64,000 bases of DNA from a bacterium (GCA_021371935.1 JAJFVF010000008.1:26943-90942), one strand, 5' to 3'; counted from the stretch's first letter, positions 1 to 9,221 are shown. Program-made: numbers and translations. The notes: generated by a model from the sequence alone, not told the origin.

Positions 1-1
1 T

Positions 2-433
2 TGTGGAACTGGAACCTCCCCATACACTGTTATTGGTGATCCGCCTTCTTCGACACCTGTGTTGGGTGAAGAATTCGACTCTTTTCACTTGATAACGACG
101 GATATTCGTTCGCCACTCTCTCCAGGTGAGTCAACTAGCTGGTATCCAATTCTCGCTTGCGGCGACGGAATGGTTTTACCGATAAAGCTCACTATATCTA
201 GAATGACTCCTGTTCAATATCTAGACATTTCGTTTTGGATGGACGGTGTATTTTATTACCAGCTTGAGGCATATGAGACTATTTCATTTGAATTATTTTT
301 TGACCCCATTTCGCCTTCTGATTCACACCAATTCGAGATTAGAGCAACGGCTGTGCCTGAGCCGGGTAGTTTGTGCTGCATACTGGCAGGTCTTGTGGGT
401 TTTGCAACACATAAATGTCGACGGCGCAAATAA
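2..433 (+). CDS. PEP-CTERM sorting domain protein, C-terminal part (gene starts before window)
   Basis: The reading frame is open from the first bases of the window to the TAA at 431-433, so this is the 3' end of a longer gene; the GTG at 59 is only an internal codon. The visible part (about 143 residues) is beta-rich and of no recognised family. It ends in the tripartite exosortase signal: the VPEPGS motif, a hydrophobic segment (about 17 residues) and the basic tail KCRRRK. Such proteins are secreted, anchored briefly in the membrane, then cleaved and sorted by exosortase, usually in bacteria making exopolysaccharide. A good terminator follows. The function of the mature protein cannot be told. 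Confidence 0.85.
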   Translation, partial: CGTGTSPYTVIGDPPSSTPVLGEEFDSFHLITTDIRSPLSPGESTSWYPILACGDGMVLPIKLTISRMTPVQYLDISFWMDGVFYYQLEAYETISFELFFDPISPSDSHQFEIRATAVPEPGSLCCILAGLVGFATHKCRRRK

Positions 434-479
434 CCGGCAAGTAAATACTCAATATAAAATCTCAAATATAAAATGTAAT

Positions 480-509
480 CTCCCTCTGAGTGGTCTCGGA
501 GGGAGTTTT
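480..509 (+). terminator. Rho-independent terminator of the PEP-CTERM gene
   Basis: An 11-bp stem (CTCCCTCTGAG, loop TGGT, CTCGGAGGGAG; one G-U pair) is followed directly by TTTT. It lies 47 bases after the upstream stop codon, between convergent genes. Confidence 0.8.
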
Positions 510-536
510 GCTTCATAAGCCGCGGCCGCGGCGCAC

Positions 537-842
537 TTATTCCCGGCTCGAAAACAGCCTTTTCAATTTATCCCAAAAGCCATGCCCTGCTCCCTGTTTT
601 GGCAGTGTACTGGGCAGCACTTCTTCTTCAAAGAGCGAATCATCTATGCTGCCGTATTCGGTTTTCAGTGTTTGCAAGGCGTCCCTGATCGATTCGCTAT
701 CGGTATGGAATGCTCCACTCCAACCGCAGACAAAGCACTCCTGGTTTTTGACCGGGTTGAGCGCGCCACAGAGGTCACAAACTTTGAAGTCCCTCTCGGT
801 GTATCCACCGAGGCTGTCGGAACCTCGTTCATACCATTCCAT
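537..842 (-). CDS. Small zinc-ribbon protein of unknown function
   Basis: A 101-residue protein with two CxxC pairs (VCDLCG near residue 22 and ECFVCG near residue 36), 11 residues apart, which should form a single zinc ribbon. The rest is acidic and then basic at the C-terminus (LKRLFSSRE). There is no signal peptide or membrane segment. It lies about 60 bases downstream of the PcrA-type helicase gene on the same strand and may be co-transcribed with it. The ribbon suggests a protein or nucleic-acid contact role, but I do not recognise the family. Confidence 0.7.
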   Translation of the reverse strand: MEWYERGSDSLGGYTERDFKVCDLCGALNPVKNQECFVCGWSGAFHTDSESIRDALQTLKTEYGSIDDSLFEEEVLPSTLPKQGAGHGFWDKLKRLFSSRE

Positions 843-904
843 AGTATCAACCTTCTTTGCGCGCTTGTCATTACATAGATATTTTCCCCTTGGTCAAATC
901 TATG

Positions 905-3064
905 TCAAACCCTGCGCAAGTTAGCGAGTGATACTACGAGTTTTTTGATTCCCTGACCCTCAAATGCGACCGTGACCACTTCGCTGTCTCCGCTGCCTGT
1001 GGAGTTTAGGACAATGCCTGCGCCAAATTGCTCATGCTCTACTTTTGTCGCCGGTTTGAAAGTGGCCGGACCGCTGGAGCGAGCAGGTTTGAACTGTGAT
1101 CTCCAGCTTGTGCTGCTGTATACGTGTTTGCCGGACGGCGATTCTGAGAAAAGTTCTTCAGGTATTTCAGATATGAACCGCGAGATGTCCGATCGCTGTA
1201 TTTGGCCCATGATCATTCTCTGGTGAGCATAGCTGAACTTGAGTTCCTCGCGTGCACGTGTCATGCCCACATAACATAGCCGCCGTTCTTCTTCAAGCTC
1301 TTCGCGGTCATCGGCAGATCGTCTGTGCGGGAAGATGCCTTCTTCCATCCCGGCCATGAAAACCACCGGAAACTCCAACCCCTTCGCCGCATGCAGTGTC
1401 ATCATAGTGATCGCATTGCCGGACTCGTCATAGGTGTCTATATCCGATATCAGTGCGACATTTTCGAGGAACGCTCTCAGACTCGGGTCTTCGTTGACCT
1501 CGAACTGCTCTGTAACGGACAAAAGCTCCTCGACATTTTCTATTCGCGACTGGTTTTCCATACTGCGCTCAGCCTTGAGCGATTCGACATAACCGGATAG
1601 AAGCAGTATTTCCTCTGTGAGCCTGCGCACCGATACGGTATCGACCATTTCGTGCAGATGGTGGACGAGTTCACCGAACTTTGCGATAGCGGTGCGTGTC
1701 CTCTTTGTGATATCGGTGGCTTCTTCGGCTCGCCGGATCGCCTCGTAGAGCGTTATCTGCTCGTTTATCGCAAACATTTCCAGTTTTGAGATCGAGGTCT
1801 GGCCGATCCCACGTGTCGGGACATTTATCACACGCCTCAGGCTCACGGTCTCATACGGATTGAGAGCCAGGCGCATGTAGGCGAGAATATCTTTGATCTC
1901 TCTGCGCTCGTAGAACCGCACCGCTCCGACGAGCCGGTACGGTATCCGCCTGTTAATCATTGCCTCTTCAAATATTCGCGACTGGGCGTTCATTCGGTAG
2001 AGTATCGCGATATCCGAGTAATTCCGTCCGCCGCCGAACGAGGCCATGTCCTCGATTGCACGGGCTATATTGTTGGCCTCGTCCATATCGTTTGCCGACT
2101 CGATTATCTCGATGTCCTTGCCTTCTTCGTTTTCGGTCCACAGCTTTTTGTTCGCGCGGCCTTTGTTGCGCTTGACCACATGATGAGCCGCTTCGAGTAT
2201 CTTTTTTGTGGACCGATAGTTCTGCTCCAGCTTATATACTGTGGCCTCTGGATAATCCGACTCGAACTGGAGTATGATCCCGACGTCCGCCCCGCGCCAG
2301 CGATATATCGACTGATCGTCATCGCCCACGCAGAATATATTGTGATGTTTCGCCGCAAGGTTGCGCACGAGCTGATATTGCGAATAATTGATATCCTGAT
2401 ATTCGTCCACCAGTATATATTTGAACCGGTTCTGATAGTGCTCCAACACGGCCGGCTTGTTGCGCAGGAGTATGACCGTATACATGATAAGGTCGTCGAA
2501 GTCGAGAGCATGGTTTTGCGCAAGTTTGCTCTGATAGACCTTGTATACTTTTTCAGCAATGTTCTCCATCTGCCCGACATATCTCCTGCCGAACTCATCA
2601 GGCAGCACAAGCTGCTCTTTGGCCTTGGATATCAGGTTCAGGATTTCGCGAGGGTGATATCTTTTCTGATCCAGGTTGAGGCTCTCCATGGATTCCCTGA
2701 TGAGCGCGACCTGGTCTCCGTCGTCAAAGATGGTAAAGTTTTTGTCCAGGCCGATCTCCTCGCCCTTTTCGCGAAGGATCCGTGCACATATGCCGTGAAA
2801 TGTGCCCGCCCACATGCGCGTGGCAGTCTCCCCGAGCAGTTGCTCGATGCGCTCTTTCATCTCATTGGCGGCTTTGTTTGTGAATGTGACCGCGAGAATA
2901 TTCCATGGCCGCACGCCGTGTTTCTTGATTAAATTCGCAATGCGATATGTCAGCACGCGGGTCTTTCCGCTTCCCGCGCCTGCAAACACCAGCACCGGCC
3001 CGTCGATATGTTCCACAGCAGCCCTCTGCTGCTCGTTGAGTGTGTCAATGATTGTAGTTTCCAT
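905..3064 (-). CDS. pcrA: ATP-dependent 3'-5' DNA helicase, PcrA/UvrD family
   Basis: A superfamily 1A helicase acting in nucleotide excision repair, mismatch repair and removal of RecA filaments or stalled polymerase. The 719-residue protein has the Q motif (LNEQQRAAV), Walker A GAGSGKT (residues 29-35), Walker B DEYQD, motif III DDDQSIYRWRGAD, motif IV QNYRST and motifs V-VI (TLHAAKGLEFPVVF, YVGMTRAR). The C-terminal 50 residues (VEHEQFGAGIV..) match the tudor-like RNA-polymerase-contacting tail of PcrA/UvrD. The length is normal. The ATG at 3064 has no clear Shine-Dalgarno sequence; a TATAAT begins 15 bases upstream of it, so the transcript may be nearly leaderless. Confidence 0.95.
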   Translation of the reverse strand: METTIIDTLNEQQRAAVEHIDGPVLVFAGAGSGKTRVLTYRIANLIKKHGVRPWNILAVTFTNKAANEMKERIEQLLGETATRMWAGTFHGICARILREKGEEIGLDKNFTIFDDGDQVALIRESMESLNLDQKRYHPREILNLISKAKEQLVLPDEFGRRYVGQMENIAEKVYKVYQSKLAQNHALDFDDLIMYTVILLRNKPAVLEHYQNRFKYILVDEYQDINYSQYQLVRNLAAKHHNIFCVGDDDQSIYRWRGADVGIILQFESDYPEATVYKLEQNYRSTKKILEAAHHVVKRNKGRANKKLWTENEEGKDIEIIESANDMDEANNIARAIEDMASFGGGRNYSDIAILYRMNAQSRIFEEAMINRRIPYRLVGAVRFYERREIKDILAYMRLALNPYETVSLRRVINVPTRGIGQTSISKLEMFAINEQITLYEAIRRAEEATDITKRTRTAIAKFGELVHHLHEMVDTVSVRRLTEEILLLSGYVESLKAERSMENQSRIENVEELLSVTEQFEVNEDPSLRAFLENVALISDIDTYDESGNAITMMTLHAAKGLEFPVVFMAGMEEGIFPHRRSADDREELEEERRLCYVGMTRAREELKFSYAHQRMIMGQIQRSDISRFISEIPEELFSESPSGKHVYSSTSWRSQFKPARSSGPATFKPATKVEHEQFGAGIVLNSTGSGDSEVVTVAFEGQGIKKLVVSLANLRRV

Positions 3065-3164
3065 ACTTGCTATATTATATCAGAAGTGTGGAGATGAGAG
3101 GATTATCATACAAGGAACAATAAGCATTTCTGACCGGTCTAAAAACCAACTTCGGGGTGAGTCT

Positions 3165-4100
3165 ATGATTCGTCTATTGCGTGGTATAAGGTCAATTCTA
3201 GCTGGAATTGCTGTAGCTGGTGTCTTATATGCTGTCCTCTGGCGGCAGGCAGGGACGTTTTACAACAGCTTGTACAAAGATCCTCTGAACCAACTCATAT
3301 ACTTGTTCATTTTCCATTTCACACCTGGCTTAATTGCTATTGCCGTTTCAGCAGGGCTGCTAACTGGTGCTGTGCCTGGTGAAAGCCGGCTCAAGTCAGC
3401 ACCAGTACGCGGTGCATTAGTTGCTGTTATTTTCGGCATGATCTCAGTTGTCACATATATGTGTTTTGGCTCAGGCTCTGCGCACTCTTCCTCTCCAGAA
3501 CCAATCGTAATTAAGATCTTGTTATATACCCTGGCGATTATGGTCAGTGCAATCATCGGTGCCATCGGTTCGTTTTATTACGCAGTGGCCACAGCTGCTT
3601 TCGCGGAAATCGGTGCCTATTTATGGAGGTTGTCAAAATGGCTGTGCGTCCTGACTATTACGTTGGCTTGCTGTGTATCACTGAGTCTATCGTTTGTGGA
3701 AGGCACGACTGCACGCTCAAATCTGCATGCTCTAGAGCGCCGGGCGTCAAGGGCTGAACCGTTAATAAAGCAGAATCTGGTGGCGCTGCCCTCACACTGT
3801 ATATGGAGACCTTCAGGGCGTCTGCAAAGCCAAAAATTTTCAGCAATTTGTGATATTCCTGATGGAATTGTCAGTGTCCAGTATAGTGCAGGGGGCAAAT
3901 TAAAATCGGCGCGCGTCGTTTTTAGAACGCCGAAAGCTCTTAAGTTGACGACCAAAGATTCAGTAGTGAATTTTCTTCAAGACCACGGTGTTTCAAGAAA
4001 ACTGGCCGTCAGAATCAAGCAGAAAAATAACGGAATGTGGCTTGCCGAAGAAGGTCCCTACAGTGTGTTTTTTGATCTATGGTCTCCACCAAGGGACTAG
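3165..4100 (+). CDS. Integral membrane protein of unknown function
   Basis: A 311-residue protein counted from the ATG at 3165, which has a GGGGTGA ribosome-binding site. The frame stays open far upstream through the helicase gene, but that part is a shadow. The N-terminal 185 residues contain about five hydrophobic segments (near residues 8-26, 45-66, 85-100, 115-140 and 155-178). The C-terminal 120 residues are soluble and mixed alpha/beta. It is transcribed divergently from pcrA. No family is recognised and no catalytic motif is visible. Confidence 0.7.
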   Translation: MIRLLRGIRSILAGIAVAGVLYAVLWRQAGTFYNSLYKDPLNQLIYLFIFHFTPGLIAIAVSAGLLTGAVPGESRLKSAPVRGALVAVIFGMISVVTYMCFGSGSAHSSSPEPIVIKILLYTLAIMVSAIIGAIGSFYYAVATAAFAEIGAYLWRLSKWLCVLTITLACCVSLSLSFVEGTTARSNLHALERRASRAEPLIKQNLVALPSHCIWRPSGRLQSQKFSAICDIPDGIVSVQYSAGGKLKSARVVFRTPKALKLTTKDSVVNFLQDHGVSRKLAVRIKQKNNGMWLAEEGPYSVFFDLWSPPRD

Positions 4101-4195
4101 TGTTCATACTAGCGGTCTATGATCAGAGCCGCACCATTACAGAGAATGTGGTCAAAACAGTATCAAATACTAAATCCAAAACCCCAAATACTAAA

Positions 4196-5062
4196 TCAGC
4201 GCTGTGGTTTTGTTCGGTTAATTAATGACCTCTGTCTCAGCCACAGTGCGATTATTGCAAGCGGAGTAAGGAGGATTTTTAGGCTGTGAGAGTTGTATTT
4301 GAGGTAATATCGCAGCATGCTCTTGTGGTGCTGCTTAATCATAGGAACAGGGTTCTGGTCGCTTGCCGCGCCTATGCGATGTGACACCGACACCATCGGG
4401 TAATACACCACCCGCCAGTTGGCCATATGCGCGCGCTTGCACCAGTCAACATCTTCGAGATACATGAAAAACCTCTCATCGAGCAGCCCAATCTGCTCGA
4501 AAGTCTCACGCCTGGCCATAAGAGCCGAACCCGAGAGCCAGTCCACATCGGCGATCTGATCGTGAGCGAAGTCAATCATCAGATAATTGCGCACGAACCT
4601 GTTTTTTGGCGATAGCTTGCCGAAGATGGTGTGTCGGAATATCGCCGCAAACATAGTCGGGAAGTGCCTTGCAGAAAATTGCAAGCTGCCGTCGGGGTTA
4701 AGGACTTTGGTCCCGAGGATGCCGATGTCGGGGTTATCGTTCATAAACCCAACTATTTTCGCCAGAAGGTCCGGTTCGAGCATTCGGCAATCCGGGTTGA
4801 GCAGCAATACATACCTGCCCTGTGATTGCTTGATCGACAGATTATGAGCCGCGCCAAAGCCCAGGTTTGTGCTGTTTTGGATAAGCGTGACCCGTCCATC
4901 GAACTCTGCCCGGACCATATCAGCCGAGCCATCCGAGGATGCATTATCTGCCACGATCACCTCATATGTGACTGACCCGTCCTGCGATAATACCGAGTTC
5001 AGGCACTCTCGAAGTTCGTCTTTGGTGTTCCAATTCACTATGCTTACTGTGATGTCGATCAA
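4196..5062 (-). CDS. Family 2 glycosyltransferase (rhamnosyltransferase-like)
   Basis: A 288-residue GT2 enzyme of the WcaA/WbbL type that transfers a sugar from a nucleotide donor during surface polysaccharide assembly. It shows the typical start ITVSIVNWNTKDELRECL, nucleotide-binding VIVADNASSDGS, the metal-binding region LLLNPDCR (DxD-like), and MYLEDVDWCKRAH with the catalytic acidic residues. The start is TTG (5062-5060), with AAGGGG upstream. It is separated by a single base from the stop of another GT2 gene, so the two are translationally coupled. Donor and acceptor cannot be told. Confidence 0.88.
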   Translation of the reverse strand: MIDITVSIVNWNTKDELRECLNSVLSQDGSVTYEVIVADNASSDGSADMVRAEFDGRVTLIQNSTNLGFGAAHNLSIKQSQGRYVLLLNPDCRMLEPDLLAKIVGFMNDNPDIGILGTKVLNPDGSLQFSARHFPTMFAAIFRHTIFGKLSPKNRFVRNYLMIDFAHDQIADVDWLSGSALMARRETFEQIGLLDERFFMYLEDVDWCKRAHMANWRVVYYPMVSVSHRIGAASDQNPVPMIKQHHKSMLRYYLKYNSHSLKILLTPLAIIALWLRQRSLINRTKPQR

Positions 5063-5063
5063 G

Positions 5064-5903
5064 TTAGCCCCTTAATGCCATGCTTATTCGTATGCATATG
5101 TTCGTCAGCCAGTATGTCGGCGCAGCCATTGTTCCCTTGAAGTGCTTGTTATAAAACCTCAGAAGTGACTTATGCGATTCATGCGCCATTTCGCGCCTGT
5201 TTGCCTGCTTTGTGCTCGCAGCGCCGTGGTGTATTACAGTCGCATCCGGCGTGAAGTATACCTTGTAGCCGCGCTTGCGGGCGCGATACAGCCAGTCCAC
5301 TTCATTAAAGAAAACAGGGAACTGCTCGTCAAATGCTCCGACTTCATCCATCGCATTTCTGTTCAATATCAGGCACGACCCCATCGGCTGATCCACCTCG
5401 GCGACCCTGTCATATTTAAAATACGTCATTCTATACGCGCCGAATGCCCTGCTTCTGGGAAATAGTCTGGACAATCCAATAAACTCCCATGCAATCGCGC
5501 CAGGGTAGGGGAATGACCGCACCGAGCGATCCACCTTTCCATTAGGCCGGACCAGTTTTCCTCCAGCCGCGGCAGCATCCGGGTGTGAGACCATGAAGTT
5601 CACAAGAGCGTCAATTGCGCCCTCAGTGACCTCAGTGTCCGGGTTCAATAGGAGCGCGAACTCGCCTTTTGCAATAGCCAGAGCCTGGTTATTTCCACGT
5701 GCATAGCCATAGTTTTCCGGGTTGACCATGAGATGGACATGCGGGAAATCAGACTTGAATGCGTGTTCATCAAAGTCGTCTGAGGCATTGTCGACCACGA
5801 TGATTTCATACTCACACTCAGGCGCATGTCGTTCGATTGAGTGCAATAGGTCCCCAAGCAGGCCGGTAGTATTCCAGTTAACGATTATAATCGATAATTG
5901 CAC
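5064..5903 (-). CDS. Family 2 glycosyltransferase
   Basis: A 279-residue GT2 enzyme paralogous to the next gene: LSIIIVNWNTTGLLGDLLHSI at the N-terminus, EIIVVDNASDD, ALLLNPDTEV, and FFNEVDWLYRARKRG. The GTG start (5903-5901) lies inside the end of the HAD phosphatase gene (26-base overlap), and the stop is one base before the next GT2 start. The three genes HAD-GT2-GT2 therefore form a tight operon for glycan synthesis. Substrate specificity is not visible. Confidence 0.88.
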   Translation of the reverse strand: MQLSIIIVNWNTTGLLGDLLHSIERHAPECEYEIIVVDNASDDFDEHAFKSDFPHVHLMVNPENYGYARGNNQALAIAKGEFALLLNPDTEVTEGAIDALVNFMVSHPDAAAAGGKLVRPNGKVDRSVRSFPYPGAIAWEFIGLSRLFPRSRAFGAYRMTYFKYDRVAEVDQPMGSCLILNRNAMDEVGAFDEQFPVFFNEVDWLYRARKRGYKVYFTPDATVIHHGAASTKQANRREMAHESHKSLLRFYNKHFKGTMAAPTYWLTNICIRISMALRG

Positions 5904-6552
5904 CCAGCACCTCCATTAAGTTGTCCGCCACATAGTCCGGCGCCACTTTCGAGAAGAAATCGAATGGACGGTCATCCCGCAGGAAGCCGATTGTTTTGAC
6001 TCCGGCCGCCTTGCCGCACGCCACATCCATCGTGTGATCCCCGACCATCACGCTCGCCGATGCCCTAGCGTCGAGCGCACTCAAGGCGGCGTTTATAGGG
6101 TCTGGATGGGGTTTGTGATGTGTGGTGTCTTCTCTGCAGATTAGGATATCCGGCTGGATTCCGACGATTCCCAGCGAACTCTCACTTGCCCTGCGGCAGT
6201 TTCGGGTGACAATACCAACTTTTATGTCATGTTTTCTGAGCGAGCCGACCATCTCACGCGCAAACGGTATTTCATTGGCTTTCTGAGCGTGGCCGACTTC
6301 GATCTCTTCGAGTATAGCCATAGCGCGCATGCGAAACGACTCGCATTGATTATCGAGGACGGCGCATGCGCTGTCGACCACGCCGAGGATGTCGAGCGTC
6401 ATCAGCTCCGAAGTGTCCACTCCACACTCGGATGCCAATTCAATCATTTTACGCTTCATCAGGGGGAAGTCGATGTTGGTCTCCACCAGCGTCCCGTCAA
6501 GATCAAACAGGGCGGCGTCGACCGCAGTCAGCAAAGGCTTCATTGCTTTCAT
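5878..6552 (-). CDS. HAD-superfamily phosphatase (phosphoglycolate phosphatase-like)
   Basis: A 224-residue HAD hydrolase of the Gph/PgmB type. Motif I is FDLDGTLV (residues 16-23), motif II is the T of GIVTRNCRR, motif III Lys is in HHKPHPDP, and motif IV is VMVGDHTMD. A helical cap lies between motifs I and II. It is likely to dephosphorylate a small metabolite such as phosphoglycolate or a sugar phosphate. Being first in an overlapping operon with two glycosyltransferases, it may supply or recycle a sugar intermediate (inference). Confidence 0.85.
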   Translation of the reverse strand: MKAMKPLLTAVDAALFDLDGTLVETNIDFPLMKRKMIELASECGVDTSELMTLDILGVVDSACAVLDNQCESFRMRAMAILEEIEVGHAQKANEIPFAREMVGSLRKHDIKVGIVTRNCRRASESSLGIVGIQPDILICREDTTHHKPHPDPINAALSALDARASASVMVGDHTMDVACGKAAGVKTIGFLRDDRPFDFFSKVAPDYVADNLMEVLGAIIDYNR

Positions 6553-6624
6553 TATAGAGATGACCGATTATGGGGTCAAGCGAATGCTTAGGTGTAGGTG
6601 TATCTCATAAAGTCAGCAAGCCTG

Positions 6625-6690
6625 TGTCATTCCCGCGAAAGCGGGAATCCAGACACCATCCTGGATTCCCAGTCAAGCTGGGAATGACAA
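6625..6690. repeat. Palindromic interspersed repeat (ATTCCC...GGGAAT type)
   Basis: Two head-to-head copies of TCATTCCCGC-GCGGGAATCCAG make a long imperfect palindrome running from TGTCATTCCC to GGGAATGACA. The core resembles the dRS3-type ATTCCC(N8)GGGAAT repeats known from Neisseria and found widely in other genomes. A related copy lies near 15731-15760. The whole 6553-6729 gap holds no gene. Confidence 0.7.
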
Positions 6691-6729
6691 TTGGACAATT
6701 GAGTTTTTCCTGATTTTTGGATAAACCCT

Positions 6730-6984
6730 TCATATATAAGCTCTGTATACGTCGTCGTGTTCGCGCACATGTTCGTCCACTTTCACCCCCACGTTTTGAC
6801 CTTCGTCTGCTTCATCGATGGGTTGATGCTCAAGCTCGATCGAGCTTACGACGGCCTCGGCGTCAGTCGTGTGCCCGACAAAATGGAGCCTGTCGCCTTT
6901 ATGCAGCTTTCCGTGCTCTATAGCTATGGCGGCCACGCCGATCTTGTCATAATAATGTGTTACCTTGCCTATCTTCTCTTCCAT
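6730..6984 (-). CDS. Translation elongation factor-like protein (EF-Tu domain 2-like)
   Basis: An 84-residue protein that is essentially one beta-barrel like domain II of EF-Tu: IGKVTHYYDKIGVAAIAIE, then KGDRLHFVGHTTD and the VGVKVDEHV end. This family of stand-alone domains is known in bacteria and archaea; its role is not established. The start was chosen at 6984 because AGGAGG precedes it at the right distance; the frame extends eight codons further upstream (to 7008) but those are not needed. It has no GTPase domain. It is followed by a repeat-filled gap. Confidence 0.85.
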   Translation of the reverse strand: MEEKIGKVTHYYDKIGVAAIAIEHGKLHKGDRLHFVGHTTDAEAVVSSIELEHQPIDEADEGQNVGVKVDEHVREHDDVYRAYI

Positions 6985-7050
6985 CCCGTTTCCTCCTGAC
7001 GGCGGCATTACGGCATTGTAATACCCTGTGGAGTCGGCAGTGGAAACGTC

Positions 7051-8421
7051 TTAGTTGTTCAGGCTTGTCAGCGGAGCAGGGATTCTGCCTGCCATCTGGA
7101 CGAATGAGTCTGAAGCGCCACTGGGGATGCGCATGATAGGCGATTCGCCGAACAGACCGCCGAAGATTGCTCTATCCCCGGCCTTTTTGCCCGGCACGGG
7201 TATGAGCCTGCATGATGTTGTTTTGCGGTTGATGACGCCGATAGCGAGCTCGTCCATGGTCAAAGCTGCGATGGTCTCGGCGGATGTATCACCCGGCAAT
7301 ACCACCATATCCAGTCCGACCGAGCACACACTGGTCATAGCTTCCAGCTTTTCGATAGTAAGGTGTCCGTCTTCCGCAGCCTTGGCCAGGGCAGAGTCTT
7401 CTGCCACGGGTATGAACGCACCCGAAAGCCCTCCTACGGATGATGAGGCGAATGCTCCGCCCTTCTTTACGGCGTCATTGAGCATCGCGAGAGCTGAAGT
7501 AGTTCCGGGTCCGCCGACCTTTGGGATGCCCATAGCTTGGAAGATTTCACCCACACTGTCGCCTACGTCGGGTGTTGGTGCAAGTGATAGATCGACAATC
7601 CCGAATTCAGCTCCGACAGCCTTGGCGACCTCGCGGCCAATAAGCTCTCCGCACCGGGTCACCCTGAACGCAGTGCTCTTTATCTCCTCGGCTATGCAGC
7701 CCAGGTCACAATCCGGGTTCGACTGCCGCAGTCTTTCTATTGCGCGCTTGACCACTCCCGGTCCGCTGACGCCTATGTTAATTACGGTCTCAGGCTCACC
7801 AATCCCCTTATATGCGCCGGCCATAAAGGGGTTGTCTTCGGGCATATTGGCAAAAACACTGAGCTTGCAGCATCCGAAACCGTCGGCTTCTGCCGTTTTT
7901 TTTGCGATTTGCTTTATGATGTGACCCAGCAGCAGCACGGCGTCCACGTTGATTCCTGCCTTGGTCGATGCGGCATTGACCGATGCGCACAGGCGGCTGG
8001 TTTTGGAGAGCACTTCCGGCAGGCTTTCGATGAGAGCTTTGTCGGAGACGGTCATACCCTTTTGGACCATAGCGGAGTATCCGCCGATTATGTCGATCCC
8101 GGCCTCTTCTGCGGCCTTATCAAGCGTATGAGCCACCTGCAGCAGGTCATCCTTGTTGTGACCCGCCATAACGTCAGCTATGGGGCTGATGGCGACGCGC
8201 TTGTTCACTATCGGTATACCGTAACGGGCAGAGATCATCCGGCAAGCCGGGACAAGAGGCTTTGCATGGGTTACTATCTTCTCACGAATGAGTTTGCAGG
8301 CGGTGTCTATATTGCGGTCGGCGCAATCGAAAAGATCGATTCCCATGTTGACCGCACGCACGTCCAGCTTCTCGCTCTGCAGCATTTCTATTATTTGGAG
8401 TGTCTCGTCAAGTCCGATCAT
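7051..8421 (-). CDS. PFL family protein (UPF0210/DUF711)
   Basis: A 456-residue member of the UPF0210 family, which has a glycyl-radical-enzyme-like barrel fold in solved structures but no established reaction. Conserved features visible are the MIGLDETLQIIEMLQSEKLDVRAV start, the Gly-rich GISGPGVVK-type segment and the C-terminal CRLIPVPGKKAGD. The start overlaps the preceding ACT gene by four bases (ATGA), the arrangement seen for UPF0210/UPF0237 pairs in many bacteria and archaea. The length is normal for the family. Confidence 0.9.
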   Translation of the reverse strand: MIGLDETLQIIEMLQSEKLDVRAVNMGIDLFDCADRNIDTACKLIREKIVTHAKPLVPACRMISARYGIPIVNKRVAISPIADVMAGHNKDDLLQVAHTLDKAAEEAGIDIIGGYSAMVQKGMTVSDKALIESLPEVLSKTSRLCASVNAASTKAGINVDAVLLLGHIIKQIAKKTAEADGFGCCKLSVFANMPEDNPFMAGAYKGIGEPETVINIGVSGPGVVKRAIERLRQSNPDCDLGCIAEEIKSTAFRVTRCGELIGREVAKAVGAEFGIVDLSLAPTPDVGDSVGEIFQAMGIPKVGGPGTTSALAMLNDAVKKGGAFASSSVGGLSGAFIPVAEDSALAKAAEDGHLTIEKLEAMTSVCSVGLDMVVLPGDTSAETIAALTMDELAIGVINRKTTSCRLIPVPGKKAGDRAIFGGLFGESPIMRIPSGASDSFVQMAGRIPAPLTSLNN

Positions 8422-8990
8422 GCCTGCCGCCTTTGCAAATCAATTACGGGTCGAACGTCCAGTGTGGCATGGAAGATGTTTTCATGCTGAAGATGGGCGA
8501 CTATCCCAAACTCCCTACCCACATTTTCCAGACCGGCCTGCAAGTCTTCTATATCGATGCCGGTCGGCACTGAGACCTGTGCCAACATAAGCAGAATGCC
8601 TTCGTGAACATAGCAATAGAAATCGTCTATATTGACATTTCTCTCGGCTATATATCCGGTGGTGCGTGCGATGATGCCTTTGTGGTCTCTGCCCTGCATA
8701 CTGAGTGTGAAGTGTTCAGCCGGTCCCGTCTCGCACACAATAGGTTCTGCGTAAGGTCTTACGTTGACTGCAAACTCACCGATCCCGCCATTGCGTTCTA
8801 TGGCTTGCCTGATCTCCGATTGCGTTCGCTCGTCGGGCATCTGTGCGGAGATGATAAGAGTGAAATAGCCGCACACGACTGTCTGGCTCAGATGAGTTAT
8901 GTTGCCTTCAATACCGGTAATAGCCGAGCTTACGTCGCGCACGATGCCTGTCCGGTCACGAGCCATGACGGTGACGATATAGTCGCGCAT
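8418..8990 (-). CDS. Tandem ACT-domain protein (UPF0237/GcvR-like)
   Basis: A 190-residue protein with two ACT domains. The first is residues 1-80 (YIVTVMARDRTGIVRDVSSAITGIEGNI) and the second residues 90-175 (HFTLSMQGRDHKGIIARTTGYIAERNVNI). ACT domains usually bind amino acids and regulate a partner. The usual UPF0237 partner of UPF0210 has a single ACT domain of about 90 residues, so this version is duplicated and looks like GcvR. A GGAGGAA site precedes the ATG, and the stop overlaps the UPF0210 start. It probably regulates or senses a ligand for that protein (inference). Confidence 0.85.
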   Translation of the reverse strand: MRDYIVTVMARDRTGIVRDVSSAITGIEGNITHLSQTVVCGYFTLIISAQMPDERTQSEIRQAIERNGGIGEFAVNVRPYAEPIVCETGPAEHFTLSMQGRDHKGIIARTTGYIAERNVNIDDFYCYVHEGILLMLAQVSVPTGIDIEDLQAGLENVGREFGIVAHLQHENIFHATLDVRPVIDLQRRQA

Positions 8991-9138
8991 TGTTCCTCCA
9001 TAATAGCCAAGAGTCGAGAGTGGAGAGCCCAGACTCTGTGGTTATTGTATCAGAACGAATGTGGTAAAGCCAGTATTACGTGGGTCGAGGAGGTCTCATG
9101 GTGTCTGATAGTTTGATGGTTGACAGTTTTGCGATCTG

Positions 9139-9184
9139 AAATCGCGTAATTTTGTTTCGGGCGCGGTCAGATACCGCGCCCGGT
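9139..9184 (-). repeat. Hairpin repeat (family D), minus orientation
   Basis: Reads on the minus strand as a CGGGCGCGGT-loop-ACCGCGCCCG hairpin followed by AAACAAAATTACGCGATTTC. The same layout, with matching changes on both arms (CGGACGCGAT / ATCGCGTCCG, then AAACAGAAATCCCGCAATTTC), occurs at 52367-52412, and a degenerate copy at 57716-57763. The 8991-9221 gap holds no gene. Confidence 0.6.
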
Positions 9185-9221
9185 CACCATTCCGGCAAAT
9201 ACTCAATCCAAAATACTAAAT

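Noticed and set aside
2802..3164. Upstream extension of the membrane-protein frame through the pcrA start region
   Set aside because: This part lies antisense to conserved helicase sequence; the ATG at 3165 has its own ribosome-binding site and starts a plausible membrane protein.
9158..9183. GC-rich hairpin as a terminator of the PNPOx-fold gene
   Set aside because: No T-run follows on either strand, and the structure is part of a repeat family found elsewhere.
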